A DNA stretch of 64,000 nucleotides from contig OX387201.1 of NCBI GenBank assembly GCA_947561715.1, forward strand, positions 20,350,001-20,414,000. The letters are read 5' to 3'. This DNA comes from Ascidia mentula. Its lineage: Eukaryota > Chordata > Ascidiacea > Phlebobranchia > Ascidiidae. Each line of letters opens with the position of its first letter. Within the stretch, counting starts at the first letter, position 1. A program made the translations under genes and the position numbers. Below are positions 36,101 through 48,500 of the stretch, piece by piece. A model generated the notes under the pieces. The model had not been told where the DNA came from. It did not search any database and saw nothing but the letters and a program-made list of their open reading frames with translations.

Positions 36101-39100
36101 GTATATCACTCTGGCACTCCTCATCCTTCAATCAACATCAGCTCAGGTTTGTATTAAACTAAGTTCGACAATAATGTGAAGCGGAAGTTATGAAGTGGAT
36201 TGATCAAGTTGAGCAACCAATCATACAAAGAGACTTAGAAAACACAAACCGATTACATAATTCACAAATGCGGACACTAGTGCACAATTTTTATTGTGTG
36301 TAGATGACGTAGTTATTATGTGTCTGACTTATGACATTTTGAAACCCAATATTTTTCATAGACGTTTATGTTTCAATTAAACCCTGTTCTCACGGGGACA
36401 GTTACGCACTCCCACTATATGGCTTTGCCGATGATATTACGCACTTCTTGTGTTTACAAGCTTTTGCTTGACATTTCGATGCAAAGCTAACTCTGACGGT
36501 CAGCTGATTTCATTTATAAAACTTCAAGTAATTAATGTAAACATAATAGTCAGAAAGAATAACGAAGAATATAAATTAAGTGAATCTATTGAGACGAAAT
36601 AAGGTTCATTGACCCAGGAATATTTTTGATCTAAAATCAAAGGAGTTTAAAACAGGAAAGGTGAAACAAGAGTATTTTATTTTTTCAGATTGCAAGATGT
36701 ATAACGAAATGGAATGCAACACCAATTCTATGAAGTTAAAGTAAGATTTAAAATTTCTAGAAATTGCTAGAGAAATAAATAGTTTTTTCATGAATTGTTA
36801 CTTTGAATTTATCCAAATTAAACCAAAACAATATAAAAACAAATACACAAAATTTAAAAATATTATTTATGTTGTAATTAATTATAAGTTTTGTTGCTTC
36901 AATGAAATTTGTTTTGATAAAACTTCAGTTAATCTAAAAAAATAAACCAGTTATTATAAGTAATCACAATCTCATTTTGATGTCGCTTTCGATCTTTTCT
37001 AACTGATTTAAACGAAATCTTACACGTCTATTATTTGCTTCTATTATTTTTTTATGGGTAAAAATTTAGCGACACATTTTACAACATCAACTTCACCAAA
37101 TCTCATGGTTATTTAAACAACTTTTATTCCAGTGTCAGTTCTCATGGGTTAAGTAGATTGGAAGCAAGCGGAGAAGATATTTTGTATATTTCGAATCGTA
37201 CAATGACAAGTCTTGATTCTCTCCCTGGAAGTTGTAAAGCTGCAGCGAAAGATCCTGTTTTCCAATTTGAACTGGATGCGTGTCCTTCAATTCTGGAGGT
37301 ATTTGTATTTAGTGAAGAAATATTTTCCGATGTACATCTGAATTTACGAACTTAGCAATTAGGCACAGGAATATTGACTGAGATAAAGCATGTCAAAAAC
37401 CTCAACAAAATCATGTAACAATTTTCATTATCGACCAACTGATAAGAGAATAGTCTTCATTATTAATTATTCAAACAAAAATATTCTTTATATGTTCTTC
37501 GAAGAAATCCCAAAGCAACGTAAGCATCATGTACCAAGTTCGCAATTACAAATTTACCACTCAAGTTGTGAGACGGACATCTTACAATCCACTCTGGGAA
37601 ATATCGTGCTTTATTCCAGGAATGTTAAACAGAGATATCAAAACTGCTTCTGGAGCAATATCAACTAAACTGTACGCATTGTAATATGTTTACTTTTTCA
37701 GTTTGGTGACATTTATGTTTTTGTTGAAACTTAAAAGGAAAAACAGTTATCTGACTTCACATCGTAGTGTCGGGAATATTACGATTAGATTTGAGTTGTT
37801 TAGTGACGAGCAAATGAAAAATCCACTCAGATCAAATTCAATCGTCCAAGTTCCAAACTTCGTTTACGCTAAGGTTGATTCGGCCAGTGGAAGTGGAAAG
37901 TTTCACACATCTCTAAGGGTATGTTTTGTTCAATGATAATTTGAAATAAAAATGTGTCAATATTCTGTGCATGATTAAGGCTGTGCTGGCTATAAGCTAA
38001 GCCATAGAAGTGTGGCCTGAAATACACATATATGCGTTCACACATGGTAAAAATTTTATGCTAAACAAATATACTCATCAATGAATTTCTCGAAGCCAAG
38101 GATGTAAATAAATTAACTTTGAATACAAAAACTTTGTTGATCATTCTACTCCTTTATTACTAAACTTACGCCATAAGTTATGTAGGTGGACTGGGTTAGT
38201 GGCTGGCTCTAAAGGGTGCAGTTTTTGGCACTGACAATACGTTGTTTATATATGCATGGTTTCTATTAGATATATTAGGAAATTTTTTGTACATAATTTG
38301 TGCGAGGATTCCATGTTCAGCCAATGATTTAATGAAACTCTATTTGTCAGTTAAAATCATGCTGGGTCAGCAACTTGGATTCTGATGAAGGAGGTTTGAA
38401 ATATGAACTCATCACAGAAAGGTAAAAATGTCGCTGAAACAAAACCTTCCAAATACATTCCTGTCAATTATGTTCAAGTGAAAGTGATTTAAGAATTGCA
38501 GAAAACATAAGCATGAAATTTCACATATTTCCAACCTTACACACAATTTCTCATTTAAATTCAGTGTTTGTTTTAGTTCTATTTCATGCCACAATATAAA
38601 CACAGGTCTATAGAAATTTGTTTTATTCTTACTTAAAATGTTTGACGGCATCTTATTAGAGATTTGTTCGTGTTAAAATATACAAAGTTTACAGATAAAA
38701 TCATATTATCGCAGTTGCAAAGTTGTCCACGAGATGGAGTCTGAAGATTCCATCGTAATTTTGAGAAACTACCAAAGCACTTTCGTATCTTTCAAGTTTC
38801 GCTCATTCGTGTGGAACAACGTGTCTGTGAACGAACAATCACTGTACGCTCACTGTTACGTGCAATTATGCGACAATGCCAACCACAATTGTCAACAACC
38901 GGTGAGGTTACATACACAGTAACATATTGGTTGTTTTGCACAAATACAAAACTAATTTTACGATACATTTTCGGATTAGTAATTATGGAAATCAATAACA
39001 ATATAAGATAATACTTGTACATATGTGTTTCACAGGATTGCTCACAAAGACGTGAACGGCGATCAGTGGATGCGGATATAGAAGAGATTTTAACGGTTGG

Positions 39101-40073
39101 ACCATTCTACGTTTCAGCTCCGGATTTGTGTGGAAAGGTGAGGTGGCACAAAGTTTAGATACCTCGGTATATTGTGTGATAAAAATATGCATCAGGCCAA
39201 ACTGCGCGACGAATGCAAGCCAAGTTTATAGCATGTAGGTAAGTGGTACAAGGAGATATGTGTAAACAGGGTAATCTACTTGGAAACAAAATTTTGCAGG
39301 CTGTTTTCCGATGACGTAATAGATTAACATGCAATCGCAACTAAATTTAAAATTAATGTTGAATTTGTAACAAAAACGTAGTCTGCCAGTCTTGCAATAT
39401 TGCATGATACAAAAGCAGAATAAACTTGGTTCGATCTTTCGAATGCAATTTCATAATTGTTCGCACACCAAATATAGATTTTGTTTAAGAGGTCAATTCT
39501 TCGCAAATGAAATGTTTCCCGTTAATTGAGCAACTACAAAATTTATGCATATCGTAGGAAAATGGTGGATGTTCAGATTTCTGTAACGATGAACTTGGAG
39601 TTGTTCAATGTTCTTGTTTTAAAGGCCGCTATCTCGGGAATGACGAAAAAACTTGCATTGGTGAGAATACAGTTTAGATAAATATTATCATTTATTATAC
39701 CTCGTTTTTCATACAGAGATATGTTGGATTCTGGTGATATATCAATTCTAGTTATTATCATTCATATTCTTACCTAGCAATTTGCGACAATGATTAATAT
39801 TTTTCTTCTGTATTAATATATTTGTGTGAGTTAATATTCACCATACATATCTAACTTTACCTATTTATGTGCATGTGTGCAGATGTGGAAGAAGCATTGA
39901 AATCTGAAGGTTTGCAACACATGAAAGGTGTTTACATATCAGTTGGATTCATCGTTCTCCTGCTTGTTATGGTGCTGGGGTTGGTTGCATGGTTTATAAG
40001 AGGAAGATTCAACGAGAGAACTGATTGTAGATCGTTGCAGTCAAAGACATACATGTACATCCCTGCTAAATAA
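33198..40073 (+). CDS. CUB-like/ZP/EGF-like single-pass membrane protein (CUZD1-like)
   Basis: Exons in phase: 33198-33243 (signal peptide MEIIFFSCLFLQVAA), 33318-33484, 34108-34270 (VYEGSNTNGALLGTFTGDG, CUB-like), 35693-35895 (ACNYTVTSPVRCNF, second CUB-like), 36008-36146, 36689-36740, 37133-37298 (LPGSCKAAAKDPVFQF, ZP N-part), a poorly resolved exon between 37390 and 37620 (NYSNK, RKHHVP), about 37702-37918 (ITIRFELFSDEQMKNPL), 38351-38421 (SCWVSNLDSDEGG), 38715-38901 (YAHCYVQLCD), 39036-39137 (RRERRSVD, a furin-type site), 39558-39660 (EGF-like, GGCSDFC...CSCFKGRYLG) and 39883-40073 with one transmembrane helix (YISVGFIVLLLVMVLGLVAW). ZP proteins polymerise extracellularly after cleavage at the site just after the ZP module, which is present here. 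An egg-coat, gut or epithelial matrix role is possible. The frame around the 37.4-37.7 kb exon is unresolved and may be damaged. Confidence 0.78.
35249..35320 (-). repeat. tRNA-like SINE relic
   Basis: On the minus strand CTGGGTTCGAATCCCGGTGTAG is a perfect B box/T-arm with acceptor-like end. The 5' tRNA half is not recognisable. It resembles the relic at 24728-24815 and lies in an intron of the ZP gene. Confidence 0.5.
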
Positions 40074-40489
40074 CTGATCGTTTGCTGCCAAGTTGTATTT
40101 GTATTAAACACGTGCATGAATACTTGACTAACTGAGTTTGTGGAACACGTTGTAAATACAAGCCATCATATCTATGTACAATTTTGATTTATGTCGTCAC
40201 ACAGAATATGGGAATCTAAGATAATGGCACACATGAGATCTGTACTTCATTGTTCATGTTGCGATGTAATCTTGTCAATGGATTTGTCGAAGTTTATTAG
40301 GTTACGAAACAACAACCTTAGTTGATGGTTTGATGCTTATGAGTATCCTATAAAGAACAATGGTAATGAAACGGTAAAATGACCACAAATCAAATCGATT
40401 GTATGTCACGCGAAAAGTGAACAATATCCACCAGAAATAAGAAATATTCAGATTGCATGTGACGTTAGGTGGACACACGGCAGTGCTGG
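40074..40489. other. Intergenic region 3' of the ZP gene
   Basis: AT-rich. GTATTAAAC and similar weak signals follow the stop codon. No exon or RNA gene seen. Confidence 0.35.
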
Positions 40490-42977
40490 CCAAAGCAAAA
40501 CGCAATATATGACAAGAAAACGGCAAGCCGAAGCCCAGTTTGGGCTACGAAGTATTTTTACGTTGTTTCATCCCATTATCAAGCAAGCGCCGATAGACTA
40601 TTGGATTTATTGGAAAACCCACCGGATCACGATAAGTACAATTCACTAAAGCAACGGTTAATAAACACTTACGACTGCTCAGATTATGAAAGAGCGCATA
40701 AACTGTTACATACATCTGAACTTGGAGACCGATCTCAAGCAGAATTAATGAATGAGATGCTGTCATTGTTAGGTCGCCGTAAGCAGTGTTTTTTTCGTTA
40801 TATCTTTCTGCAAAGGATGCCCGAAGAAATACGAATTATACTCGCAAAAGAAGATTTTAACGACCCACGTGTTTTTGCACAACGTGCTACCATTCTATGG
40901 AAGGCAAGGGCCGAGGAGTGCTATGCGTTCACGGCTGCCGCAAAGGTAGACAAGCGCAACGCGCTCGCGGCGTCTCCACGTGCATCTACATGCACTGCAG
41001 CAAGTCAGAAACTGAGGTAAGCGTTTTTCCGGCTTCACATCTTGCTCGTCAACAGCAAGCTAAAGGAATCAAGTTAATTGCAGATAACGGCAGCTAACGG
41101 CAGCTAACGGCAGCTAACGGCAGCTAACGGCAGCTAACGGCAGCTAACGGCAGCTAACGGCAGCTAACGGCAGCTAACGGCAGCTAACGCCAGCTAACGC
41201 CAGCTAACGCCAGCTAACGCCAGCTAACGCCAGCTAACGCCAGCTAACGCCAGCTAACGCCAGCTAACGCCAGCTAACGCCAGCTAACGGCAGCTAACGG
41301 CAGCTAACGGCAGCTAACGGCAGCTAACGGCAGCTAACGGCAGCATGATTAATACTTTTGGGAAAAAGATGCTCAAACTCGCAGCAGGCAAATTTCGTTG
41401 AAAATGCATACTTGCCGCTGTATCGCAACCTCTTCTGGGAGCCGACTTTCTGCGTGCACATACCTTGCTGGTAGATCTATACGTCACAGTTGCATTGTTC
41501 ATTCATAATCGTTCGCCAGCATTCCTACAAAAGGCACACATAACAAATCGTCGCTCATTTGCAAATTGACCACATCTACTAGCGTTTTTACAAATCTTGT
41601 CTCACGATTTCCGTCTTTAACCGCACCGAAGTTTTCCAGCATTGACCCCAGACACAAGGTCCAGCATCGCATTTGCACTAATGGACCACTGGTTCATGCA
41701 AAGGCACGTCGTTTATCCCCCGAAAAGCTTGCAATCGCTAAAGCGGAGTTTTCCGAGATGCTTCAAATGGGGATCATTCGTCGTTCATCTGGTCCTTGGG
41801 CCGCACCACTACATATGGTACCAAAGTCATCAGGTAAAATTCGCTCCTGCGGTGACTACCGCCGCGTAAATGTGTTTACCCAGCCAGATCGCTACAGCAT
41901 TCCGCATATTCAACACTTTAACATCGCGGTTGTCCGGCGCCAAGGTATTTTCTAAGATCAATCTAGTTCGGGGCTACCACCAGGTAAAGACATCCAAAAA
42001 AATTGCTATCATAACTCCGTTTGGATTGTTTGAATTCCTAAGAATGCTTTCGGCCTAAATAATGCAGCCCAGACTTTCTAACGACTTACAGACCAGGTTT
42101 GTCAATCTTTACCATTTGTTTTTGTTTACCTGGACGACATACTGGTGACCAGCACTTCCCCAAGTCAACATAAACTACACCTGGCCTTCTAATCAACTTA
42201 AACAAATGTGTTTTTGTAAAAAAACAAATCCAGTTTCTAGGTCATTTGGTTGATGCCGAAGGCTCAAAACCTTTGTCCAGTAAAGTGGAAGTCATAGAAA
42301 AATTTCCTCGGCCCACCGCTGGTTTGCAAAGATTTGCTGGAATGATAAACTTTTATCACAGATTTGTTCCTTCTGCCGCAAGTATCATGTCCCCCATTTA
42401 TAATTCCATGTCAAAAAGGAATGCTCAGCTGCAGTGGTCTCGTGATTTGCAATGTGCTTTTGACGCAGCAAAACTTGCGCTGGCAAATGCAACGAAACTT
42501 AACCATCCACATCGTGATACCACAGTCGCCCTGACTGTTAATGCATCTGATAGGGCTGTATAGGAGCGGTGCTTAAACAGCATATAAACGGGGTTTGCAA
42601 ACCTCCCATTTTTTAGTCGTCAATTGCGTGTTAACGAGATGAAGTACAGCGCATTCGACCGAGAGTTGCTGGCGGCTCATCTGGCTATTCGCCATTTCCG
42701 ATACTTTCTGGAGGGCCTCATATTTACCCTCTACACCGACCACAAATTGTTGACTTTTGCGTTACAAGGGCATCGGATCTTTTCGGCAAGACAACAGCAC
42801 CACTTGTCCGTCATATCCGAATATACAACGGACCTTCGTTATGTACAAGGCAAATACAATTGTGTTGCTGATACATTATCCAAAGCAGTAATTGGCTCCA
42901 TTCGAAATCCTGCAATCAATCTGGATCACATTACTGTTACCAAAGCACAGCATGTTTCACAAGTTGGGGGCGCTTGA
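40490..42977 (+). mobile_element. Decayed Ty3/Gypsy retrotransposon
   Basis: Gag fragment (to 41020) shares its plan with the intact element's Gag: YFYVVSSH, LLDLLENPPDHDKYNSLKQR, FLQRMPEEIR. Reverse transcriptase pieces follow in several frames: QMGIIRRSSGPWAAPLHMVP (41760-41820), FVYLDDILV (42120-42146) with a deletion just after it, then IEKFPRPTAGLQRFAGMINF (42290-42352), RNase H remnants (42500-42560), and [20 protein letters not shown] (42643-42705). Stops and frame changes occur throughout, the integrase region is missing, and no LTRs were recognised. It is clearly older and more AT-rich than the 13022-17250 element, and belongs to a related but different family. Confidence 0.88.
41081..41340 (+). 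repeat. 10-bp minisatellite, 26 units, with a variant block
   Basis: Perfect tandem array of CAGCTAACGG. The first unit is CAGATAACGG. Units 41181-41280 (ten in a row) read CAGCTAACGC instead, then six units return to the G form. The array sits inside the decayed Gypsy element, between its gag and protease/RT remnants. The unit length of 10 is not a multiple of 3, so it would shift frame in a coding sequence. Confidence 0.97.
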
Positions 42978-43009
42978 TCACATGGAAAAATTTCTCTTAT
43001 AGCGTAAGT

Positions 43010-43181
43010 CAGTGTTTCCCACCGGTGGTACTTATAACCACTAGTGGTATGCGACCGCATTCCAGGTGGTACGCGAGCACCTTTCCGTGATTATCTTAGC
43101 TCTTACTTGGTGGAACGTGCGTTTAGCGCCTTCACCACTTTTTTAGATGGAAAAAGAAATCGTCTTGATTTCGGCAGTTGA
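43010..43181 (+). mobile_element. Internally deleted hAT transposon relic
   Basis: CAGTGTTTCCCACCGGTGGTAC at 43010 is a typical hAT 5' terminus. About 90 bp later an in-frame stretch (43101-43178) reads SYLVERAFSAFTTFLDGKRN and continues RLDFGS to a TGA; this is the C-terminal dimerisation motif of hAT transposases (ERxFS...RNRL). The terminus and the end of the gene are thus brought together by an internal deletion. A 3' terminus was not identified. Confidence 0.6.
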
Positions 43182-43234
43182 GGAACTTAGGGTACCCTGC
43201 AGATACCCTGCAGATCGACGTTGACCGAAAGGTA

Positions 43235-43362
43235 CCACAAAGTGGAGACTAGTGTGCCTGCTAGTGTGAAAGCTAGCACAGTGCCACACAACAGCTGCAC
43301 TGATGAGACCTTACAGGTCGAAACAGTGCGTGTACACACCCTGTCTGCAGCTTTGCAATATT
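43235..43362. repeat. MITE-like fragment
   Basis: The minus strand contains GCTGCAGACAG, CACTGTTTCGACCTGTAAGG and TCTCATCAGTGCAGCTGTTG, the signature shared with 22663-22914 and 21115-21305. Only one end is well preserved. A short duplication TACCCTGCAGA lies just upstream (43194-43214). Confidence 0.5.
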
Positions 43363-43383
43363 ATGGCTTTTTTTGCACATATA

Positions 43384-45742
43384 TTGCTTAATCCTGATGT
43401 ATAAGAATGATGCTGAGATATGAGTCAGGTGACTGTTGTCGGTGGTAATAGTTGCTGTTGTTGCTTCAAAACACAAAAGAAATGTTTGTTAAGTCCGATA
43501 ACCGCATTCTACTCTACTGAGACAAAGGCTGGAATTTTTGTGTTGGAATTAAAAGTTTTTTGTGCAGCGACATCATTCCCACACTAGCATGACTATGTGT
43601 GCAGAAAAGCAACCCATGAATGCGAACCCGCGTCACATTAATACAATTGTTTTGCGCAGTTACACCATTCCCACATAAGTATGACTCCATAAAAGTGGGC
43701 GTAGAAAAGCTATTCGCGGATCCGACTTTGCGTCATCCATTGGTCGGACGTCACAATGCTTCAGGTTAAAATGGGCCTGAAATGCATTAGTTTTAAACAG
43801 GAGTCAATTAACAAAACGCATGTAGCACAGAGGTAACTTCATTTGGGCGATAATTTTTCACGTTTAGGCAAAGCAGAATTTGACGAAGAATATTATTATC
43901 ATGTTCAGCCAGGCATATTGCAGTTTATTTAATCTGCTCTTCTTGTGTAATTCGAGATTTATTCGCCGCAGTAAATGCCCATACCGAAAACAAGCAGCTA
44001 CCTGACGCGCTGGATGTCGTTAAATCCAGCCTTTTTTGTTTTTAAAGCTATTATGTTACATTTGCTGCTAAGCATATATAGTATTTTAATTAACCTGTTC
44101 CTGTGGCGCAAAAGTTTTATCCCACAAATTGATTTACCACTGCACCATGCGATTTTATGTCCCTATTTTCACAAATGCATTTCAGACAATCATTTCTTGT
44201 AGTATTGTGACGTCAGATTTATTGTGTCACGCGGTGAGATCCATTAATTAGACTACTATCTTCCAAAACATTATGTTTATTAAAACAATACTAATTGCAA
44301 TACCATAAAAAACTACTTTAATGAGAAGTGACGCAAAATATCATGTTCGTTTTACAGTCTCAATCATAAAAAAGGAATTTACTACGTTGTTGGTCATGGG
44401 GAAAGAGTATTTCTTTAGCCTTGCTTTAAACTGAGATGTAAGAATGATGCGTGTAGTGCATTCAAAACTCGTTTTAGGTCACAATGATAGATAGGACTCA
44501 ATTAACAAAACACATGTAGCACAGAGGTTACTTCAACTGTGAGATAAATTTTTACTCTCATGCAAAGCAGCATTTTACGAAGAATATTAGTTTTTTGTCC
44601 TGCCAAGCTTATCGAATTCAAATTAATCTGTTGTTCTTGTGCAATTTGAGATTTAAGCGCCGCAGTAAATGCCCACACCCAAAACTAGCAGCTGCCTGAC
44701 GCGCTGGATGTCGTTAATTCCAGACGTTTTTATTTTCGTCAAAGCCAATTTGGGTTTTCAGTGTAAGGAACTACTTGACAATTTTTGATCTTTCAAATCG
44801 TAAAATTTTCCCACAAGATGGATTTACGATTGCACATAACGAATTTAACTTCCTATTTATTTGTTAAACTAATGAATTTCGGCCAATCTTTTCTTGCAGA
44901 AATCCTAAAGTAAAATTTTCGAAGGTGATTGTGTTTTTACTTAAACAAATTAAAAAGTTGGAAGCATTTCAGATTAATTTTACAAATCAGCATTTGCGTT
45001 CTAAGAATAAAAGCATATCCCCTGTTTTCATTATTTTTGCGAACATAAGTAAGAACATGGTGGCAAACTTAGATGGATTTAAAGCGCGAATCCCAGACAC
45101 ACGGTTCCCATTTCGGCCAGCCTTGGTTGTCAATACGCACCACACGTCATCAAACTCTAAAATTATGGGCGTTGGAAAGCAACCCACACGAATCCGAACC
45201 TGCGTCACATTAATAAAATTGTTTTGTGCAGTTACATCTTTCCCACATACGCATGACTCTATAAAAGTGGACGTATAGGAAAGCAATTCACAGGTCCGAT
45301 TTTGCGTCATCCATTGGTCAGACGTCTCCAGTTTTTGTGAAAATGTGATGTATAGACAAAACAGAAAAATAATATTATGTTGATGTTGCTGCCAAGTATA
45401 TTGTAACTTGCTTACGCGGACAGTCCTTTACTTTGTGACCTTGGCGTTCGCGGTGCGTCCAGAAATCACGCATTTCCCGATCGCCCTCTCGCATGAAGTT
45501 TTTGCCATCATTTGACATTTCTTTTCCGTGTGCAGACAAAAGTGCTCTGCTAAGGCCGTCAAATCATTCAGGGACTTGGGCGCATGCTCTTTAAGATAAG
45601 TCGCTGTTTCCTTGGAACAAGCTTTAAGAAACTTTTCTTTGATAAACAACTGCCTGGCACTTTCCCATTCAGTTGTGTGGTTTGAACTTTTCACCCACTT
45701 GTCAAGGTAGCCTCCAAGACGAACGACAAACTGTACAGGGTT
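43384..45742 (+). repeat. 2.6-kb tandem duplication, unit 1
   Basis: Aligns with 46020-48500 in direct orientation (period about 2636), both starting TTGCTTAATCCTGATGTATA and ending CTGTACAGGGTT. The unit itself has repeated parts: block X (CGCGTCACATTAATACAATT, TATAAAAG-like; near 43620 and, diverged, 45205) and block Y (GTCAATTAACAAAACGCATG; near 43803 and 44497). The order is X-Y-Y-X, all in the same direction. It includes a minus-strand retroelement gag fragment at its right end. Confidence 0.85.
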
Positions 45743-45745
45743 GGT
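45428..45745 (-). pseudogene. SCAN-like retrotransposon gag fragment, unit 1
   Basis: The minus-strand frame reads SNHTTEWESARQLFIKEKFL, then ACSKETATYLKEHAPKSLND and AEHFCLHTEKK. This is the capsid region of Gmr1-like Gypsy elements, the group from which vertebrate SCAN domains derive. It ends at a lysine and TAG-like stop; upstream sequence is lost where the tandem unit ends. No protease or polymerase follows. Confidence 0.65.
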
Positions 45746-46019
45746 CTTATCCTCCAGTAAACATAAATGTAGAGAAAGAAGTTTGTGACGATATTCAGTA
45801 AAGCGGAACCCACTCCATTCGACTCGTCATTATGAGTTTACAGATGTAGCTTTACGTAGCAGGTCTACTGTTGTTGGTTAAGGAAGAGTAACTAGTAGAT
45901 GTTTTCTTGCAGTAAATGTAGTTGAAAGAAATTGAACAGATTAATCTATTTTAAAAAGGTCAACCCTAAATAGGTATTTTAAAAGTTTTCGGTCTAGGCG
46001 AAGCAGTGTTTGTTAAACC

Positions 46020-48500
46020 TTGCTTAATCCTGATGTATAAGAATGATGCTGAGATATGAGTCAGGTGACTGTTGTCGGTGGTAGTAGTTGCTGTTGTTGC
46101 TTCAAAACACAAAAGAAATGTTTGTTAAGTCCGATAACCGCATTCTACTCTACTGAGACAAAGGCTGGAATTTTTGTGTTGGAATTAAAAGTTTTTTGTG
46201 CAGCGACATCATTCCCACACTAGCATGACTATGTGTGCAGAAAAGCAACCCATAAATGCGAACCCGCGTCACATTAATACAATTGTTTTGCGCAGTTACA
46301 CCATTCCCACATAAGTATGACTCCATAAAAGTGGGCGTAGAAAAGCTATTCGCGGATCCGATTTTGCGTCATCCATTGGTCGGACGTCACAATGCTTCAG
46401 GTTAAAATGGGCCTGAAATGCATTAGTTTTAAACAGGAGTCAATTAACAAAACGCATGTAGCACAGAGGTAACTTCATTTGGGCGATAATTTTTCACGTT
46501 TAGGCAAAGCAGAATTTGACGAAGAATATTATTATCATGTTCAGCCAGGCATATTGCAGTTTATTTAATCTGCTCTTCTTGTGTAATTCGAGATTTATTC
46601 GCCGCAGTAAATGCCCATACCGAAAACTAGCAGCTACCTGACGCGCTGGATGTTGTTAAATCCAGACGTTTTTGTTTTTAAAGCTATTATGTTACATTTG
46701 CTGCCAAGCATATAGTATTTTAATTAACCTGTTCCTGTGGCGCAAAAGTTTTATCCCACAAATTGATTTACCACTGCACCATGCGATTTTATGTCCCTAT
46801 TTTCACAAATGCATTTCAGACAATCATTTCTTGTAGTATTGTGACGTCAGATTTATTGTGTCACGCGGTGAGATCCATTAATTAGACTACTATCTTCCAA
46901 AACATTATATTTATTAAAACATTACTAATTGCAATACCATAAAAAACTACTTTAATGAGAAGTGACGCAAAAGATCATGTTCGTTTTACAGATGTGAAAA
47001 AAACAATTTGTAAAAAGGAACTAAATATTTAGCAATATTTTTTGTGTCCCCGCAAAAAAATTGTGCTCACTGTAAATGTAGCCGTAAACAAATGCACACA
47101 TTACACTAAATTCAAAGTAACAATCCTAAAAAAGGAATTTACTACGTTGTTGGTCATGGGGAAACAGTATTTCTTTAGCCTTGTTTTAAACTGAGGTGTA
47201 AGAATGATGCGTGTAGTGCATTCAAAACTCGTTTTAGGTTACAATGATAGATAGGACTCAATTAACAAAACACATGTAGCACAGAGGTTACTTCAACTGT
47301 GAAATAAATTTGTACCCTTATGCAAAGCAGAATTTTACGTAGAATATTAGTTTTATGTCCTGTCAGGCATATCGAATTCAAATTAATCTGTTGTTCTTGT
47401 GCAATATGAGATTTAAGCGCCGCAGTAAATGCCCACACCCAAAACTAGCAGCTGCCTGACGCGCTGGATGTCGTTAATTCCAGACGTTTTTATTTTCGTC
47501 AAAGCAAAGTTGGGTTTTCAGTGTAAGGAACTACTCGACAATTTTTGATCTTTCAAATCGTAAAATTTTTCCACAAGATGGATTTACGATTGCACATAAC
47601 GAATTTAACTTCCTCTTTATTTCTAAACCAATGAATTTCGACCAATCTTTTCTTGCAGAAATCCTAAAGTCAAATTTTCGAAGGTGATTGTGTTTTTACT
47701 TAAACAAATTAAAAAGTCGGAAGCATTTTAGATTAATTTTACAAATCAGCATTTGCGTTCTAAGAATAAAAGCATATCCCCTGTTTTCATTATTTTTGCG
47801 AACATAAGTAAGAATATCGTGGCAAACTTAGATGGATTTAAAGCGCGAATCCCAGACACACGGTTCCCATTTCGGCCAGCTTTGGTTGTCAATACGCACC
47901 ACACGTCATCAAACTCTAAAAATATGGGCGTAGGAAAGCAACCCACACGAATCCGAACCTGCGTCACATTAATAAAATTGTTTTGTGCAGTTACATCTTT
48001 CCCACATACGCATGACTCTATAAAAGTGGACGTATAGGAAAGCAATTCACAGGTCCGATTTTGCGTCATCCATTGGTCAGACGTCTCCAGTTTTTGTGAA
48101 AATGTGATGTATAGACAAAGCAGAAAAATAATATTATGTTGATGTTGCTGCCAAGTATATTGTAACTTGCTTACGCGGACAGTCCTTTGCCTTGTGACCT
48201 TGGCGTTCGCGGTGCGTCCAGAAATCACGCATTTCCCGATCGCCCTCTCGCATGAAGTTTTTGCCATCATTGGACATTTCTTTTCCGTGTGCAGACAAAA
48301 GTGCTCTGCTAAGGCCGTCAAATCATTCAGGGACTTAGGCGCATGCTCTTTAAGGTAAGTCGCTGTTTCCTTGGAACAAGCTTTAAGAAACTGTTCTTCA
48401 AAAACAACTGCCAGGCACTTTCCCATTCAGTTGTGTGGTTTGAACTTTTCATCCGCTTGTCAAGGTAGCCTCCAAGACGAACGACGAACTGTACAGGGTT
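46020..48500 (+). repeat. 2.6-kb tandem duplication, unit 2
   Basis: Second copy of 43384-45742 with the same X-Y-Y-X layout. It has about 120 extra bases near 46992-47115 that are absent from unit 1. Identity to unit 1 is very high by eye (few substitutions per line), far higher than between the internal X or Y blocks. Confidence 0.85.

Noticed and set aside
41081..41340. CRISPR-like array
   Set aside because: Units are contiguous 10-mers without spacers, in a eukaryotic retroelement relic; it is a minisatellite.
47746..48130. Long minus-strand frame downstream of the gag fragment (…NNFINVTQVRIRVG…)
   Set aside because: It is the in-frame continuation through the tandem-repeat DNA; the same region in unit 1 (44987-45310) is a separate frame and has no family resemblance.
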